Origin: Anaspis maculata | Lineage: Eukaryota; Arthropoda; Insecta; Coleoptera; Scraptiidae | Assembly (NCBI GenBank): GCA_949128115.1 | Contig: OX421966.1 | Coordinates: 33,063,042 to 33,127,041 of the forward strand | Length of the DNA: 64,000 nucleotides | Direction: 5' to 3' | Shown: positions 48,095 through 59,339 of the stretch, piece after piece | How the letters are laid out: each line of letters opens with the position of its first letter | Position numbering within the stretch: position 1 is the first letter of the stretch | Made by a program: the position numbers and the translations under genes | The notes under the pieces: model-generated | The model's database searches: none | What the model saw: only the letters and a program-made list of their open reading frames with translations | What the model was told of the DNA's origin: nothing

Positions 48095-48270
48095 TGAGAA
48101 GATGCTATTGTGAAGGACACTGTCCGAGCGGACAGGCGAACGGCACCTGCGAGATCAAGCCAGGCGGGTCCTGCTTCACGTCTGTCGAGGCTTACTTCGA
48201 CGACGATGGGCTGGAATATCCCTACAGGACGTACGGGTGTCTACCTGCCGACGAACGGGGGTTGATGCAG
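48095..48270 (+). CDS. tkv: thickveins-like receptor, shared exon 2: activin-receptor ligand-binding domain
   Basis: This exon encodes most of the extracellular three-finger domain that binds BMP dimers. Seen: it begins after TTGTTCCAG, supplies the last two bases of a split codon, then RRCYCEGHCP, an NGTC stretch carrying a possible N-glycosylation site, PGGSCF and YGCLP, ending in phase 0 at ATG CAG before GTAAAG. Counting from exon A, its cysteines are residues 19, 21, 25, 34, 42 and 64; with 75, 90, 91 and 97 from the next exon they make the ten cysteines usual for the activin type I receptor fold. The CYC-EGHCP and GGSCF spacing matches insect Tkv and vertebrate BMPR1 far better than Saxophone or Baboon. 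Acceptor and donor are both consensus and the reading frame is open throughout. Reading on into the intron gives a tail without domain features. Confidence 0.96.
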
Positions 48271-49119
48271 GTAAAGTTCTTTCTTTGTCTAAGCTCTTAT
48301 AACCACCCGACTAATTCACTTCTTGTTGGCTGTTCTCTTCGGTTCTATTGTAGGTAGGTAATATAAAATACAATAAAAATTTTACCTACTTCTTTCATTT
48401 TGCCTCGCGACAAGATAACCAAGATAAATGGAAGAAAAGATCGGCATAATTTTGAAATATATAACAATATCTGCCGAATGCTGATTAAAATTGACTTAAA
48501 ATCACTACAATCTGACAAAATCTTGGTTGGAACAATAAATTCTGTTGAAAAGTCACATAAAATCACCGAAATCTGCAAAAATGTCGCTTGAAAACGCTGA
48601 AAACTGACAAAATATCGCTTCGCTGAGAACACGGTAATGTCAAAATAGCATTTCATTTCTGCAGAAACAGGCTTCGGTATCGTTCGATAGTTGGCTAACG
48701 TATCGTAATTCGTAAAACGATAGACATAACGAAAGATGAAAAATCGTATTTTGTAAACTGCCTCGTCCGATCCTGTTCGTTAGCCTAGTGCTTTTGCGGA
48801 ACGATAGAGCGTATGTCTTTACTTGAAAATGGGCGGAGTTTGACTGTCATCTGTCAAAAAGTTCGCGGGTGTTCAATGGTGGTATTACGGGTTGAAATCG
48901 TAATTGAAAGTGGTTGATTCCGAGGTGGAGATAGTTGGTATTGGGAGAATTGAAAATACAGAATAAACTACAAAAAATCAGGTTTATGATCGGGAAGAAA
49001 AGGTTCAAGAATATTTATAGTTCAACTTGACCTGGCGTGTTAACAAAAATAAAAAGGCGTTGCGCAGAGGACGCCAATAGAAAGGGTGAGCAATACCGCG
49101 AGATTTGGCTTACAACTAT

Positions 49120-49681
49120 TGGCTAGTTTATGCACATCTAACATCTAACATGTAACATTTATGATTTAAAATTTATCAAGTTGAAAGTGAGGTTAAACCA
49201 TTTAAATCCATTGTGTCAGTTTATGCACCATCTAAGATTTAATATTTAAAATGTAACATCTAACATGTAAAACTTATGACGTTGGAAGATGGCCATCTTT
49301 TATCTTTATTAAATCTTACATGTTAAATGGCATATTTAGCAAGCGTGAACACAGGGAGCATTGTCATTTCGACGATTGAGCGCCTGTAATATGAAGGATG
49401 TTGATTAGTTCGCGTCGAGGGATAAACCACCTTGGAAATCTGGTGTACACTTCCATGGAAATCATTGGAAATCATTTGGAAATCATTGGAAATCTTTGAA
49501 AATCAGTGGAAATCATTTGAAAAATCATTGGAAATCGGTGTACAAAAATTCCGTCAGTGGTTTACCCCTCGGTTCGCGTACTATCATTAAATATTGCATA
49601 AACTGCAGTTCAGTGTTTTAAATGTTGAATTTTAAATCATAAATGTTACATGTTGGATGTTAGATGTGCATAAACTAGCCA
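49120..49681. mobile_element. 562-bp MITE inside the LTR-like copy
   Basis: TGGCTAGTTTATGCACATCT and AGATGTGCATAAACTAGCCA are exact inverse ends. TAT flanks both sides, and the uninterrupted copy at 30054-30060 reads AACTATAACG, so the empty site is known. Interior includes a GGAAATCATT-type minisatellite and internal inverted ATGTAACATC blocks. Confidence 0.9.
49455..49543 (+). repeat. minisatellite with ATTGGAAATC units
   Basis: Seven or so units of 10-13 bp such as ATTGGAAATCATTTGGAAAT, inside the 562-bp MITE. Confidence 0.8.
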
Positions 49682-50249
49682 TATAACGTAGGTACCTATC
49701 TTTTCGATGACGCTGCGAGAACTGGAAGGGCCCAACGAAGCTCCAGCGACGACACTGAAACAGAGTACCTACACGAAAAACAACATATTGCCGTCCTAAC
49801 CCAAGGGAAATTGGTGTAGTAAACCGGTATAGCTACCCCCTGATAACGTCTCTTACTTCACGCAGAGACAATAATAATACATATAACAACAACACGCTAA
49901 ATGTCAAATAGGTAACTTATTCTAAAACAGTAAAATAAAAGATAAGAGGCAACACTTGGTTTGCCCACCAATGAGTCTTGAACGCATGAGCTTCGGGACA
50001 ACCTCAACGATTAGCAGGATCTTGATAATCTGGACCAACTGACAGCGTTGGTAAAGACGCCGATTGGACGGTAAGGTAGTGAACTGATTTGGTACCTTTG
50101 AACATTCCAGAAGCTCACCATACGCTCTGGCATCTGTGGACAGACGAGAGAAATAGGACCGAAATGGTCACTTCAACGAAGTTGGCGATCACTGACAGTT
50201 GCTTCATTATTCTGTATCGCCAATTCGATTTTTGAAACCGTAACAGTGG

Positions 50250-50402
50250 TCTTACATTGAGGCCACATCAAATGCTGCAGCTTTTATAGCTGCCGAGCTC
50301 TCATTGGTCACATGTTGGTCATTGACAGCAATGAGAGGCGTCAGGTCGAATCCGAACTCTTCAGCTAAAAAAGCTGCAGCATTTGATACTCAATGTAAAG
50401 CT
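50250..50402. mobile_element. about 150-bp MITE, CTTACATTGAG termini
   Basis: CTTACATTGAG and AAATGCTGCAGCTTTTATAG at the left mirror AAAAAGCTGCAGCATTTGAT and CTCAATGTAAAG at the right. It abuts the end of the LTR-like copy. Confidence 0.75.
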
Positions 50403-50409
50403 AGCATAA

Positions 50410-52420
50410 GGTGGCCGCAATATTGGCCAAATAATACAATTTTCCTTCAGTTCCATTAACCTTATTCTCTGGAAGAAAATTACCATTGAGGTGTCTTGAA
50501 AGCTACGAGAATGGTCTTCAATTTTTGAAATTTTTCCATTTTAAAATTTGTTTTTTTCGCTCAGGAAGTGTTCCTATCACACGTCTTTGTAACGCACCCC
50601 GTGATGTTGTCCAGCAAAAAGCTTTTTTTCAAAAGTACTGTTGTCAGCTCATCGTGAAGTGTTCTATTAGTGATCTTATAAATTCATCAGAATAATGAAG
50701 CACGGTGTCATGAAATGTAGTGGGACTACATGTAATTTAAATGCTATGGTCCTTCGAACTCGAAAAAATTCCATTGTATCCACTTCATCGACTATTTTGC
50801 CTTATCCACATTATAATGAAAGTAAAGCAACACACTAATCAATTACATTTTTAGAGTTTAAATTCTTGAGGTCGAGGCATTTTCAGTTTTTTTTTGCTTA
50901 AACCGACAGCGAGGCAACCATTGATGTAACAAACTAGTGAAACTCTGTACAGTTTCATTTAAAACGAAATATTATCATTCTTATCCGTTATTATCATTTT
51001 GTACAAAGATTTTTCGTGACATGACACGATAAGGTTCCAGGAAACTCAACCTAGATCGAGAAAAGTTTAGAGAACTACGCACCAAAATGTGTTCCGAGTT
51101 TGCCACTTGATCGATGGGTACAACTGCTATTCATCGCGAACAATATCTAAACATTGCGTATTTTGAAAACACGATGGATGCTACTTTGTCGTTAATCGTT
51201 AATGACCTTTCCATATCAATTTGCAAGAAATGTTCAAGTGGCAGCAGTAGTAGAGTAGTAGCAATAACAGAGGTAAATTGTATAAAAAGACTAAAGAGTA
51301 ATAATGATTAATCACTAAAGCTCATTGTAAAAACGTGATAAGTGATAACCCACATCAAATTATTGAAAAATCGCACTTTAAAATATCATGAAATGTATAA
51401 AAATCACATTTTGATATCACAACTTCCCGGCTTTTCGGCGATTTGGTTATGTAACGTCACAGGTAACGTTTATGTGGAATAAAATCTGCGAAAAGGCGAA
51501 GAAACGCAAAAATGGGGCTGATTACGTTTTCATAATGAGACAGTAGAACAGAAACTAGAAGTAGGCACAGCAAAGTTTATTTTTTGATCATCTTTTCATG
51601 ACTTGTTTTTTCTGTCATGACTCTTTTTTTTTTCGCGTGTAGGTATATGGTCAGAAAAACTCGTGTAAAGCTATGTACTATGTACTTGATACACCTCACC
51701 TATGCCGATTATTTGAATGGCTTCCATTGTCCATTACGTAATCTTGTCGTGGCGTGTGGGTAGCGCAGTCAATGATTGTAACTAGAGACTTTTCTACCGT
51801 CAAAAATGTAGGTAGAAAAAATTTCACGTTTGTGTGCCCACTTACATTAAACGGTGGGTGGTTGTTTAATTGCATTAATCACGGTTCAATTAACATAAAT
51901 AATTTAATTAACGCTGTAATTAAATATGTTAATTGAACAATGCGCGTACCGGTTGGCTTGCCATGAATGAGGTTCTAAGAAGAAACGATTATGAAAAAGT
52001 GATTCGCTTGAACAAAAGAAGTCGGCAGGCCCACTGAAATTAGTGGCATTGCCGTTAAGAAGGTATACAGAACGTGGGCTAAAACGACCCTGTACTTTTG
52101 TATGGTTTTGGTGAAAACCATATGGAAAGATACCAAGTCATTACGAAGCTATTGCCAATTTTGTGGCAAGTTGAACTGCTTACAGGAGAATCAAAATTTC
52201 GCGTACAACGAGACCAAGACTGGAGCATTTGAATGCCGAACAAAAAATACTGCACGATAGCCAGTAATGCTGACTGTATCAGAAGTCAATCATTTTACGG
52301 TTCAAATCCAATGGAAAATTATCAACTATTTAGAAGAACGAACTCCGAAGTAGGAAATGTGGCAACAGGCAACAGCAGTATTTGACACGGAAAAAATTAA
52401 CCCCTGTGAACCCTTTACAG
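50410..52420. other. intron 2, no supported feature
   Basis: AT-rich unique DNA. A short AATTAA-rich palindromic run lies at about 51855-51935. Confidence 0.45.
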
Positions 52421-52425
52421 TTTCC

Positions 52426-52580
52426 GCACAATCGGTCCAAGTGATTTTTCAATAGACAAATTATTGCAATCTCAATCAATGAATCTGCGAATTTTCGAGC
52501 ATTTTTTCAACAATTCCCCCAACCAGACAACTTTGGCTTTTGATGTTTATGGGAAAATCACTCGCACCTATCGTGCAGAA
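52426..52580. mobile_element. MITE, CACGATAGGTCC family, copy 2
   Basis: GCACAATCGGTCCAAGTGAT and ATCACTCGCACCTATCGTGC are inverse ends; same family as 6812-6960. Confidence 0.75.
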
Positions 52581-52635
52581 TATTATAGAGTCCAGTCTAA
52601 AAAAGGGACATGTTTCATGCCAAATTAAGGCTATA

Positions 52636-52759
52636 TATCGTGTGATCAAATGAATACTTATTTTAGGTAGACTGTGGCCTAGCCGAACGCAGCTTTGCAC
52701 CCCTCAATTTGACCAGGCCACAGCCTACCTAAAATAAGAATTCATTTGATCACACGATA
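52636..52759. mobile_element. 124-bp hairpin MITE
   Basis: TATCGTGTGATCAAATGAAT and ATTCATTTGATCACACGATA ends with arms of about 45 bp that include TTATTTTAGGTAGACTGTGG and its inverse; short unique loop. Confidence 0.85.
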
Positions 52760-53239
52760 GAATGACACGCGTTAATCTAAGAAGGATCTTCGTCGGCGAT
52801 CGGTTTTTCTCGGATTCTTTTTTGCTTTTCGTCTGTTTGAAAGAGTAAACAATGATACCATTCCTCGAATTGCCAGTTAGAAGAAAATCAGCTGCTACCA
52901 TTTAGAGACCTTCTGGCAGACTCGTTTTGCGCATACAGATCGGTATTAAGGTGGAGACTCTGCTAAGCTAGTTGACAGCTGTCAACAATACTGTCAACAA
53001 TATCAACAAATGTCAAATCTCCTGTTTTCCGATGCACACTTGAAAAATGGTTATGGTATATCCAAAATTGGAAAAGAATTCTGAAAAAAATGTGGGTTTT
53101 TCAAGTTTATTGTAGACGAAGAATTGACATTGTTGAAGATGTATTGACCGCCTTGAGTCGAGAGAAAGGATGAATGCGTTCCACCGATTGTTATACGGAA
53201 GTATTGAGTCGTTGTCTGATGTTGATTTTTGTGTTGCAG

Positions 53240-53957
53240 TGCAAGGGTCATCTCGTCCCACATGTCGAACGGAAGTCGATACAGTGCTGCGACGACATGG
53301 ACCTCTGCAACCGCGACCTCAAGCCGATGTACCCGGAACGGCCGCCGCCCGACATCCCCAACTACAACATGTTCGACAACCCCATTTCCATCGTCCTCCT
53401 CACGTCGGTCACCTTCTGCGTCACCGTCTTCTCGATCATCGTCATGTGCGTGTACCTGAGGTACAGGCGGAAGCAGATGTACCACAAGAACTACCCCGAC
53501 AAGTACCCGTCCGTCGAGATCCACAGGCACCATCTGATCGACGAGAAGTCCAGCGGTTCGGGCTCCGGCATGCCGACGTTCGTGCAAAGGACGATATCGA
53601 AACAGATACACATGATCAAGCAGGTCGGCCAGGGGCGGTACGGTCAGGTGTGGATGGCGAAGTGGCGAGGCGAAAGGGTGGCCGTCAAGGTGTTCATCAC
53701 CGCCGAGGAGGAGTGGTGGCGGAAGGAGCTCGACATCTACCAGACGGTGCTCATGAGACACGACAACATCCTGGGATTCGTGGCGGCCGACATCAGGGGC
53801 ACCGGCTCCATGACTCAGATGCTGCTGATAACCGACTACCACCAGCACGGATCGCTCTACGACTACCTGCAGAACCACGTCTTGGACACCAACACGCTGA
53901 TGAAGATGGCGGCCAGCATAGCCAGCGGCTTGTCGCACTTGCACACGGAGATAGTCG
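53240..53957 (+). CDS. tkv: thickveins-like receptor, shared exon 3: distal ectodomain, TM helix, GS box and kinase N-lobe
   Basis: Seen (residues counted from exon A): CKGHLVPH followed by CCDDMDLCNRDL, the CCxxxxxCN signature closing the ectodomain (90-98); a transmembrane helix at about 123-146 followed by a basic RYRRK stop-transfer; the GS box SGSGSG at 179-184; a glycine-rich loop GQGRYGQV (204-211); VAVK with the ATP lysine K224; the alpha-C glutamate E237; the hinge LLITDYH (269-275). The exon ends in phase 1 (GTC G|GTACGG). Known: type II receptors phosphorylate the GS box, which otherwise binds FKBP12 and keeps the kinase inactive; the L45 loop chooses Smads. Odd: the usual LPLL after the GS box is MPTF, the L45 loop reads DIRGTGSM with Met for Trp, and the EEASWFRE stretch is EEEWWRKE. 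Codons are strongly GC-biased at the third position, unlike the AT-rich surroundings, as expected of a constrained exon. Intron retention would add TV then stop. Confidence 0.97.
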
Positions 53958-55060
53958 GTACGGTTTGACACTGCTGTCCATGACCTTGATGTCCAATTTG
54001 TCATATTCTCTTGTTATCATTGTTAGTTGGATATTTATTATCATCCTTAAATCTTCCTGGGTGTTATGGCTTGTTGGTTCGTGACAGCGATATGTTTAAT
54101 ACAAGGTGATAAAGAATGCCTTGTAATTTTGTACTTTTTTGCAATGGTACAGGAACTTTCGTGGCCACCTTGTAATTTTGGATTTTGCTGTATTTGGGAA
54201 CCAATAGTATGAGGAACACATTGTTTCTTAGCCTGATGCTCCAGTTTGCATAGTTGAACAAATACGATTTTTTTTTTCGTATGTGATTTTTCGTGCTGCA
54301 CTGCTTCTGATTTACACAGGTGGCTTTAAATATTTAATCAAGAAGGTACTCAAGTGGAGTCGAATAATTTAAAAAAATTACTTTAAAAATTGTAATAGTA
54401 ACAATAATAATAAATGTAACATGGCAATATGTATTAGGAATGGATTTTTCGTGAATAATTAAATCAACACAATGATATGGCTAAACTTATCGCCCGATAT
54501 CAATTCAATTGAGCACATATGAGATGCTCTCCAAAGAAGACTCGGCGATACCAGTACAACTCACTATTGAAATATTTTGCCCCGTTCAATTTCATTGCTC
54601 ATACTTTGAACATAATGAAAAAAATTGTTCTTATAAATCAATGTGATGAAGTGACTAAATAAGAAAAAAAACATATGTTCGTAACTAAGCAACGTAGAGC
54701 ATCAAACTAAAAAAATGTATCAAAATATGCGGGAAAAATGTTCAAATAAAGTCATATATGCGACTAAATATGTGATATAAGCTGAAAAAATAGTAAAAAT
54801 TTCAACATTCCCATGTAAAACCAACCAGCTAACTTTGAACATCAAAATAAAAAAATCTTGTAAAATTTTCAATTTTTTTTTCTTGGAATCGTGATTTTCA
54901 AGCACATATAGATAAAATGGCCAAAATATCAACAAATATTCAGTTATTTGCAAAAATATGGACTAAATATGCGGCTATATGCGATTATATGGACTATCAA
55001 TTTGTATGCGGTAAAAAGTCAAAATAATAAATTATATGCGAAATAAAACTTGGTATTTAG
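53958..55060. other. intron 3, AT-rich, no supported feature
   Basis: Starts with the GTACGG donor. Very AT-rich with repeated TATGCGACTAAATATG-like words near 54750-54990, probably a decayed repeat. Confidence 0.4.
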
Positions 55061-55070
55061 GTTCCTTATA

Positions 55071-55313
55071 CTGCCGTGCTAAGCCTAAAGCGCGTATCTA
55101 CATTTTGATAAATTTGATACACTGCAGTTTTATGCCAAGTTTTTATGCCGTTATGTTATAGTATAATATGAATAAAGCAGTTATTTGAAAACTCTAATAA
55201 CTGCGCTATTCATGTATAATCATAACCACATGATCGCGAACATCATAGCCCCTAAAATGCAGTGTATCAAATTTATCAAAATGTAGATACGCGCTTTAGG
55301 CTTAGCACGGCAG
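55071..55313. mobile_element. 243-bp mariner-like MITE, CTGCCGTGCTAAG termini
   Basis: After TA, CTGCCGTGCTAAGCCTAAAG; before TA, CTTTAGGCTTAGCACGGCAG. Arms exceed 55 bp (GCGTATCTACATTTTGATAA). TA duplication and this terminus suit Tc1/mariner. Confidence 0.9.
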
Positions 55314-55319
55314 TATAGA

Positions 55320-56351
55320 TGGAAACGTCAAGCTGCAAGTCGACAGTTGCATCGAACTTAGCGAATAGAACATGTAAAAAACTATAAATCCGCTACTAAT
55401 GATAACAATAAATATTATTTCCGTCCAGTTCCTTCTGGTTACCATTTTAGTAATTAAATGGTTTGAGCCTGAGGTAATGGAGAAATTTTGATAGGTTATG
55501 GCGAAACCTGAGTTATGGTTATTAGTGCAAGAATTCAAATATGTGAACAGTTAATCTGAGTAGGTACGTCTACAAGTGTCCTATTTCCTAGAACTCTATA
55601 ATTATTTCTTTTATTGAGGTAATAAAATCCTCTCTGCACTGGGATTTGCAAATCTGTTCACGTATGCACGGCCACTACTCGTAATTCATAAAAATGCCAG
55701 ACGGCATTTAAAAGATAACCGAGAGTTACGCATTTTATGCAAATTACATACTTAACCACCAACGTATGTAATACTAAACCATTGAGGCGGAAAATGTTTC
55801 AAACAGGGCGAGCCTACTCTCTTTGAAGCTATGCTAGAGAAATAATTTTTCAAACAAGTGATATTGTTCGGCACAAGCGGCTGTCTCTGTCCACATGATC
55901 TTATAGTCATTGTAATATAAGTGGTACGATTAATGCCGATAGTTTTTTTTGTGATATTATTAGTTATGAGCCTAAAGCTGACAATATAACGAACGAGTCC
56001 ATTAGGTACTTCGTACGTAATCGTGAGGTACGTACATCAGACGATAAGCGTACCACGCAAACTGCTTTTTGTGTAGTATAATCAGAAAAATTTTCACAAA
56101 ATTCTTGATTTATTCAAGAGACTGAGATTGTTTGTAGATAATACTTTTAAAGTGAATTCGTGCGTTTCTCCTTGGCTGTCATTCGGAACTGGTTAGCTGA
56201 AAGACTACTTATCAGGTACTTACATTATCGAAAACTGAGAGGAAAGGACCGAATTGATTTGTTAACCCTGCAGGGTATAAAGTTTTGGATATAGGCTTGA
56301 AAACTAATGATCGAAACAGTGAACTTGGACTAAAATACCATTTTTTTCCAG
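55320..56351. other. end of intron 3
   Basis: Unique AT-rich DNA ending in the polypyrimidine tract and CAG acceptor of the last exon. Confidence 0.5.
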
Positions 56352-56914
56352 GTACCAAAGGCAAACCGAGTATAGCCCATCGCGACATCAAGAGCAAGAA
56401 CATCTTGGTGAAGTCCAACGAGGAGTGCTGCATAGCCGACTTCGGCCTGGCCATCAAGTACTGCAACGAAACGAAAGAGTTCGACGATCCCCAGAACATA
56501 CGCAGCGGGACGCGTCGCTACATGGCCCCGGAGATCCTGGACAGCACCATTAAGCTGCGCAACCACGAGGCCCACAAAATGGCCGACATGTACGCCTTCG
56601 GTCTGGTCCTGTGGGAGATGTGCAGGCGGTGCATCACCGGCGACAAGCTCTCCACCGCCGACGACTACCAAGTGCCATACTTTGACTGTGTGCCCAGTGA
56701 TCCCTCTTTCGAGGACATGCTGCAAGTGGTCTGCGTGAAGAACATGAGGCCGCACATACCCCTCCGGTGGGAGTCGGAGTGCGTGCTCAAGACACTCGCC
56801 AAGATAATGCAGGAGTGCTGGCACGGCAGTCCGGCGGTAAGGCTGACGGCGCTGCGCGTCAGGAAGACTCTGTCGAAATTCGACTCCACAGACTCGTGCA
56901 TAAAGATGGTGTAG
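56352..56914 (+). CDS. tkv: thickveins-like receptor, terminal coding exon: kinase C-lobe
   Basis: Seen: after TTTTTCCAG the first two bases complete a glycine codon, then TKGKPSIAHRDIKSKNIL with catalytic D325, K327 and N330, the IADFGLA metal-binding motif (D343), the activation segment ending GTRRYMAPEIL, the ADMYAFGLVLWEM helix, the SDPSFEDM and VVCVKNMRP motifs and the RLTALRVRKTL end motif typical of BMP type I receptors. The sequence stops at TAG 56912-56914, followed at once by two more TAG codons. Known: DFG rather than Saxophone-like DLG, and HRDIKSKNIL, point to the Tkv/BMPR1 class. All catalytic residues are present, so an active kinase that phosphorylates Mad-type R-Smads is expected. 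The protein ends shortly after the kinase (SIKMV-like tail), as in other type I receptors. An open frame continues a little upstream of the acceptor but has no similarity to the family. Confidence 0.97.
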
Positions 56915-57420
56915 TAGTAGTTGCACTAAAGAAAAACAGATTTCTTTTTATGATTTTATTTTTTGTTTTGTTGTTGTTAGTGTATAGACTACTACTAATG
57001 ATGTACAATGTAGAAAGAACCAGCCGTAATCTCCACTATGATGGGGGGCGGAATTGCGCGTCGACGAGGGATGTGCTAGTCTCGTGCCCACGTTGGGCGC
57101 CAATTAGCGCCCGACGTGCAGAATTGTAACATTGAACCTAAGTATGGTTTCATTATCATTCAAATGTTTTTTTTTTTAACCTGCATTATTTGAGCTTTAA
57201 TTCTCTCTCCCAACTTAATTCTATACGTTCTGTGATAGTCTGCTCTCAAAGTGGGGACAGACAAAATAATTTTCGTTCTGATCGTAGATGTAAATCCATG
57301 TTTTTTTTTCAAAAAAAAGAAACGCAATAGTCTTTTAGAAACCTTACTTGACATGCAATTCTGCTGTAGGACGTAACAAAAACCAATTTGTAAATAAACC
57401 TTTAATTTTAAGATCCTGTA
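56915..57420 (+). other. tkv: 3' UTR of the thickveins-like gene with candidate polyadenylation signal
   Basis: The region follows the stop codon without a repeat. AATAAA occurs at 57393-57398, a plausible polyadenylation signal about 480 bases after the stop. A second AATAAA at 59099-59104 would give a much longer transcript; nothing else chooses between them. The UTR includes a strong hairpin (57089-57118). Confidence 0.5.
57089..57118 (+). other. GC-rich hairpin in the 3' UTR
   Basis: CACGTTGGGCGC and GCGCCCGACGTG pair over 12 positions (one G-U pair in RNA) around the six-base loop CAATTA. It stands out in an AT-rich stretch. It could be an mRNA structural element; bidirectional terminator-like behaviour is not implied in a eukaryote. 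Confidence 0.6.
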
Positions 57421-58250
57421 AATACTATTGTAATGAGTTGAAGAATTTATCCATGAAGTACCTATGCATTCACATAATATGAAGTCTTGAATGACAATAC
57501 ATAACGTGCCCCTTCTCCCCCCTGAAACTGTCATAGAATAATCCGCGCCATATTAGAAATTAAAGGCAATTTCTATTTATTATAATTTATAATTATTATT
57601 ATTATTACAATAATAACCATGTCAAATCAGTCAAGTTCAAATGTTGTACCTATTTATAATTTGTTTTTTATAATTCCTATTTGTAGTGCCATTAGTTTAC
57701 TACTCCAGATTATTTCGTGATGGGATCAGGGGAGAGCTAAAAAAATTTGACTTGAATTCCTGTGCTCCCCCGTGACAATCTGATCAATCTGCAGGATAAG
57801 GTGAAGTCTTTTTTTTCAGATTTGTTTCACACACTCGTTAAATTTGCACTTCAATTGTTTAGAATTTGCTCAAAAAAAGTTTTTATTAAGTGCAATCATT
57901 TTTTCTTATGTACTGTGTAAATTCAGGCGTATAAATTACTGGAATTTTCCTTGAAAATAGGCCGTGTGACTGTAGTTATTGTGCATTTACATTTGTAAAT
58001 AATTCATCTGGTATCATGGCGGTGTCCAGACTCGCTTTGAACGATGCGAATTTTTTATTTTACATTGATGACAGAATTTCACGAATTTGTGTTGCTGACT
58101 TTTAGAAGAATATATCTAATTTGTTTTACTGACTTTTAGAAGAATATATCTTTGTTATTTTGTTAGGTAGTGTACCTGCTTAATCTTAGTATTCATTTTA
58201 TGAAATAGAATGTAAACGGTTTTTTGCAGGATCTGTACGCAAAGCACCTT
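57420..58250. other. downstream of tkv, no supported feature
   Basis: AT-rich, with an ATT-rich microsatellite at about 57585-57612 and a 30-bp direct duplication at about 58103-58152 (GACTTTTAGAAGAATATATC twice). Confidence 0.5.
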
Positions 58251-58251
58251 A

Positions 58252-58380
58252 TAGCTGTATCACACTACACAATTTCTTTTACAATTTCTTGAACAATCTG
58301 CCAAAATTGTGTCAGAAAACAATGAATTTGATTGTTTATTTGACAGATTGTACAAGGAATTGTGTAGTGTAATACAGCTA
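58252..58380. mobile_element. 129-bp PIF/Harbinger-like MITE with TTA duplication
   Basis: TAGCTGTATCACACTACACA and TGTGTAGTGTAATACAGCTA ends, flanked by TTA at 58249-58251 and 58381-58383. Confidence 0.8.
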
Positions 58381-59210
58381 TTACTCCCGCGAAATACGAA
58401 CTAAAATGATTCTAAAGTAGTAAAAGGAATTTCCTTGATGACAACAATGAATCCTTCCATCAGAAAGTATGAAATTCGCGTTTGGCTCCTTACATAACGT
58501 TCCTAAAAACTTCAGAACTTTTGCTTGAAAAGGTCATGCAAAAAATTGTACAAATGCACGGTGATTCGCAATTCGTGGATTCAAGTCGGAAAAAAAAGAA
58601 ATATCGGCATTATTATTATTATTTCAATGTTGAATGAAAGGTATGAATTCATTTCGCTTGGAATCAATAATAAATGTTCTTTTATATGTCATGGACTCAA
58701 TATTTCAGTTATCTGTGCAAACATGCAAAGAATTTAGAGCCAAACCACGAATTACGAACCACCTTGTATAACCATGGGATTGAAGTGTCTTTCAATATAA
58801 TCATCCTCATCCATTCCTCTTGTGATTTAGTCCCCTTGCTTTCCTTGTTCATATGAAGTCCTAAATTAATGCATCTTCAATCCCTTTTTGTTTAATGTTC
58901 ATGATAAGTATCTAAATAGGTCTTAGGTATTTATGACAAATCATTATTTACTGTAAAGTTCTCAACGAGTTTGGACATTGTTGCCATGGCTGATTTTTTG
59001 TAATTATTATAACAATGATTATTGTGGAAGTATCAAAATTGATTTTTTGGATGTGGAGTAATCTTGTAAGACTGATATTTTGAATGTGTAATATACAAAA
59101 TAAATAGTTTATAAAGTATGGTAATTCTGATGTTTTATGTTTCAAACAAATCCCTGTCAACTTTGGTTGAGTAACATTTATGTCTTTTAGTCTGAAGCTG
59201 AACCAAATGA

Positions 59211-59243
59211 TGCTGAGGATGATGATGATGATGATGATGACGA
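59211..59243 (+). repeat. GAT trinucleotide microsatellite
   Basis: Eight or so GAT units, slightly impure. Confidence 0.9.
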
Positions 59244-59339
59244 ATACCACTGTAGCTTTGCAGATTTCGGGAGGAAATTAATCGCATTTCCTCCCGTGAT
59301 CCAGTGTTTGTTGTCGAAGACGTTGATGGAGTACGGGGA

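Larger units (their letters stand above)
48929..50245 (-). mobile_element. LTR-like sequence, copy 2, interrupted by a MITE
   Basis: Matches 29865-30837 with a deletion in its minus-strand 5' third and a 562-bp insertion at 49120-49681. GTGG lies directly before (48925-48928) and after (50246-50249) the copy, a plausible 4-bp target duplication; the terminal A has replaced the expected A/T at one border. This supports an LTR retrotransposon remnant. Confidence 0.65.

Noticed and set aside
53051..54004. 317-codon minus-strand open frame
   Set aside because: It is the antisense of the GC-rich kinase exon; low complexity and rich in His, Val, Asp and Arg, with no domain.
53170..54084. 304-codon + strand frame overlapping the kinase exon
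   Set aside because: Out of frame with the receptor; an Arg/Ala/Pro/His-rich shadow of the GC-rich exon.
56330..56926. 198-codon minus-strand open frame
   Set aside because: Antisense of the terminal kinase exon; same reason.
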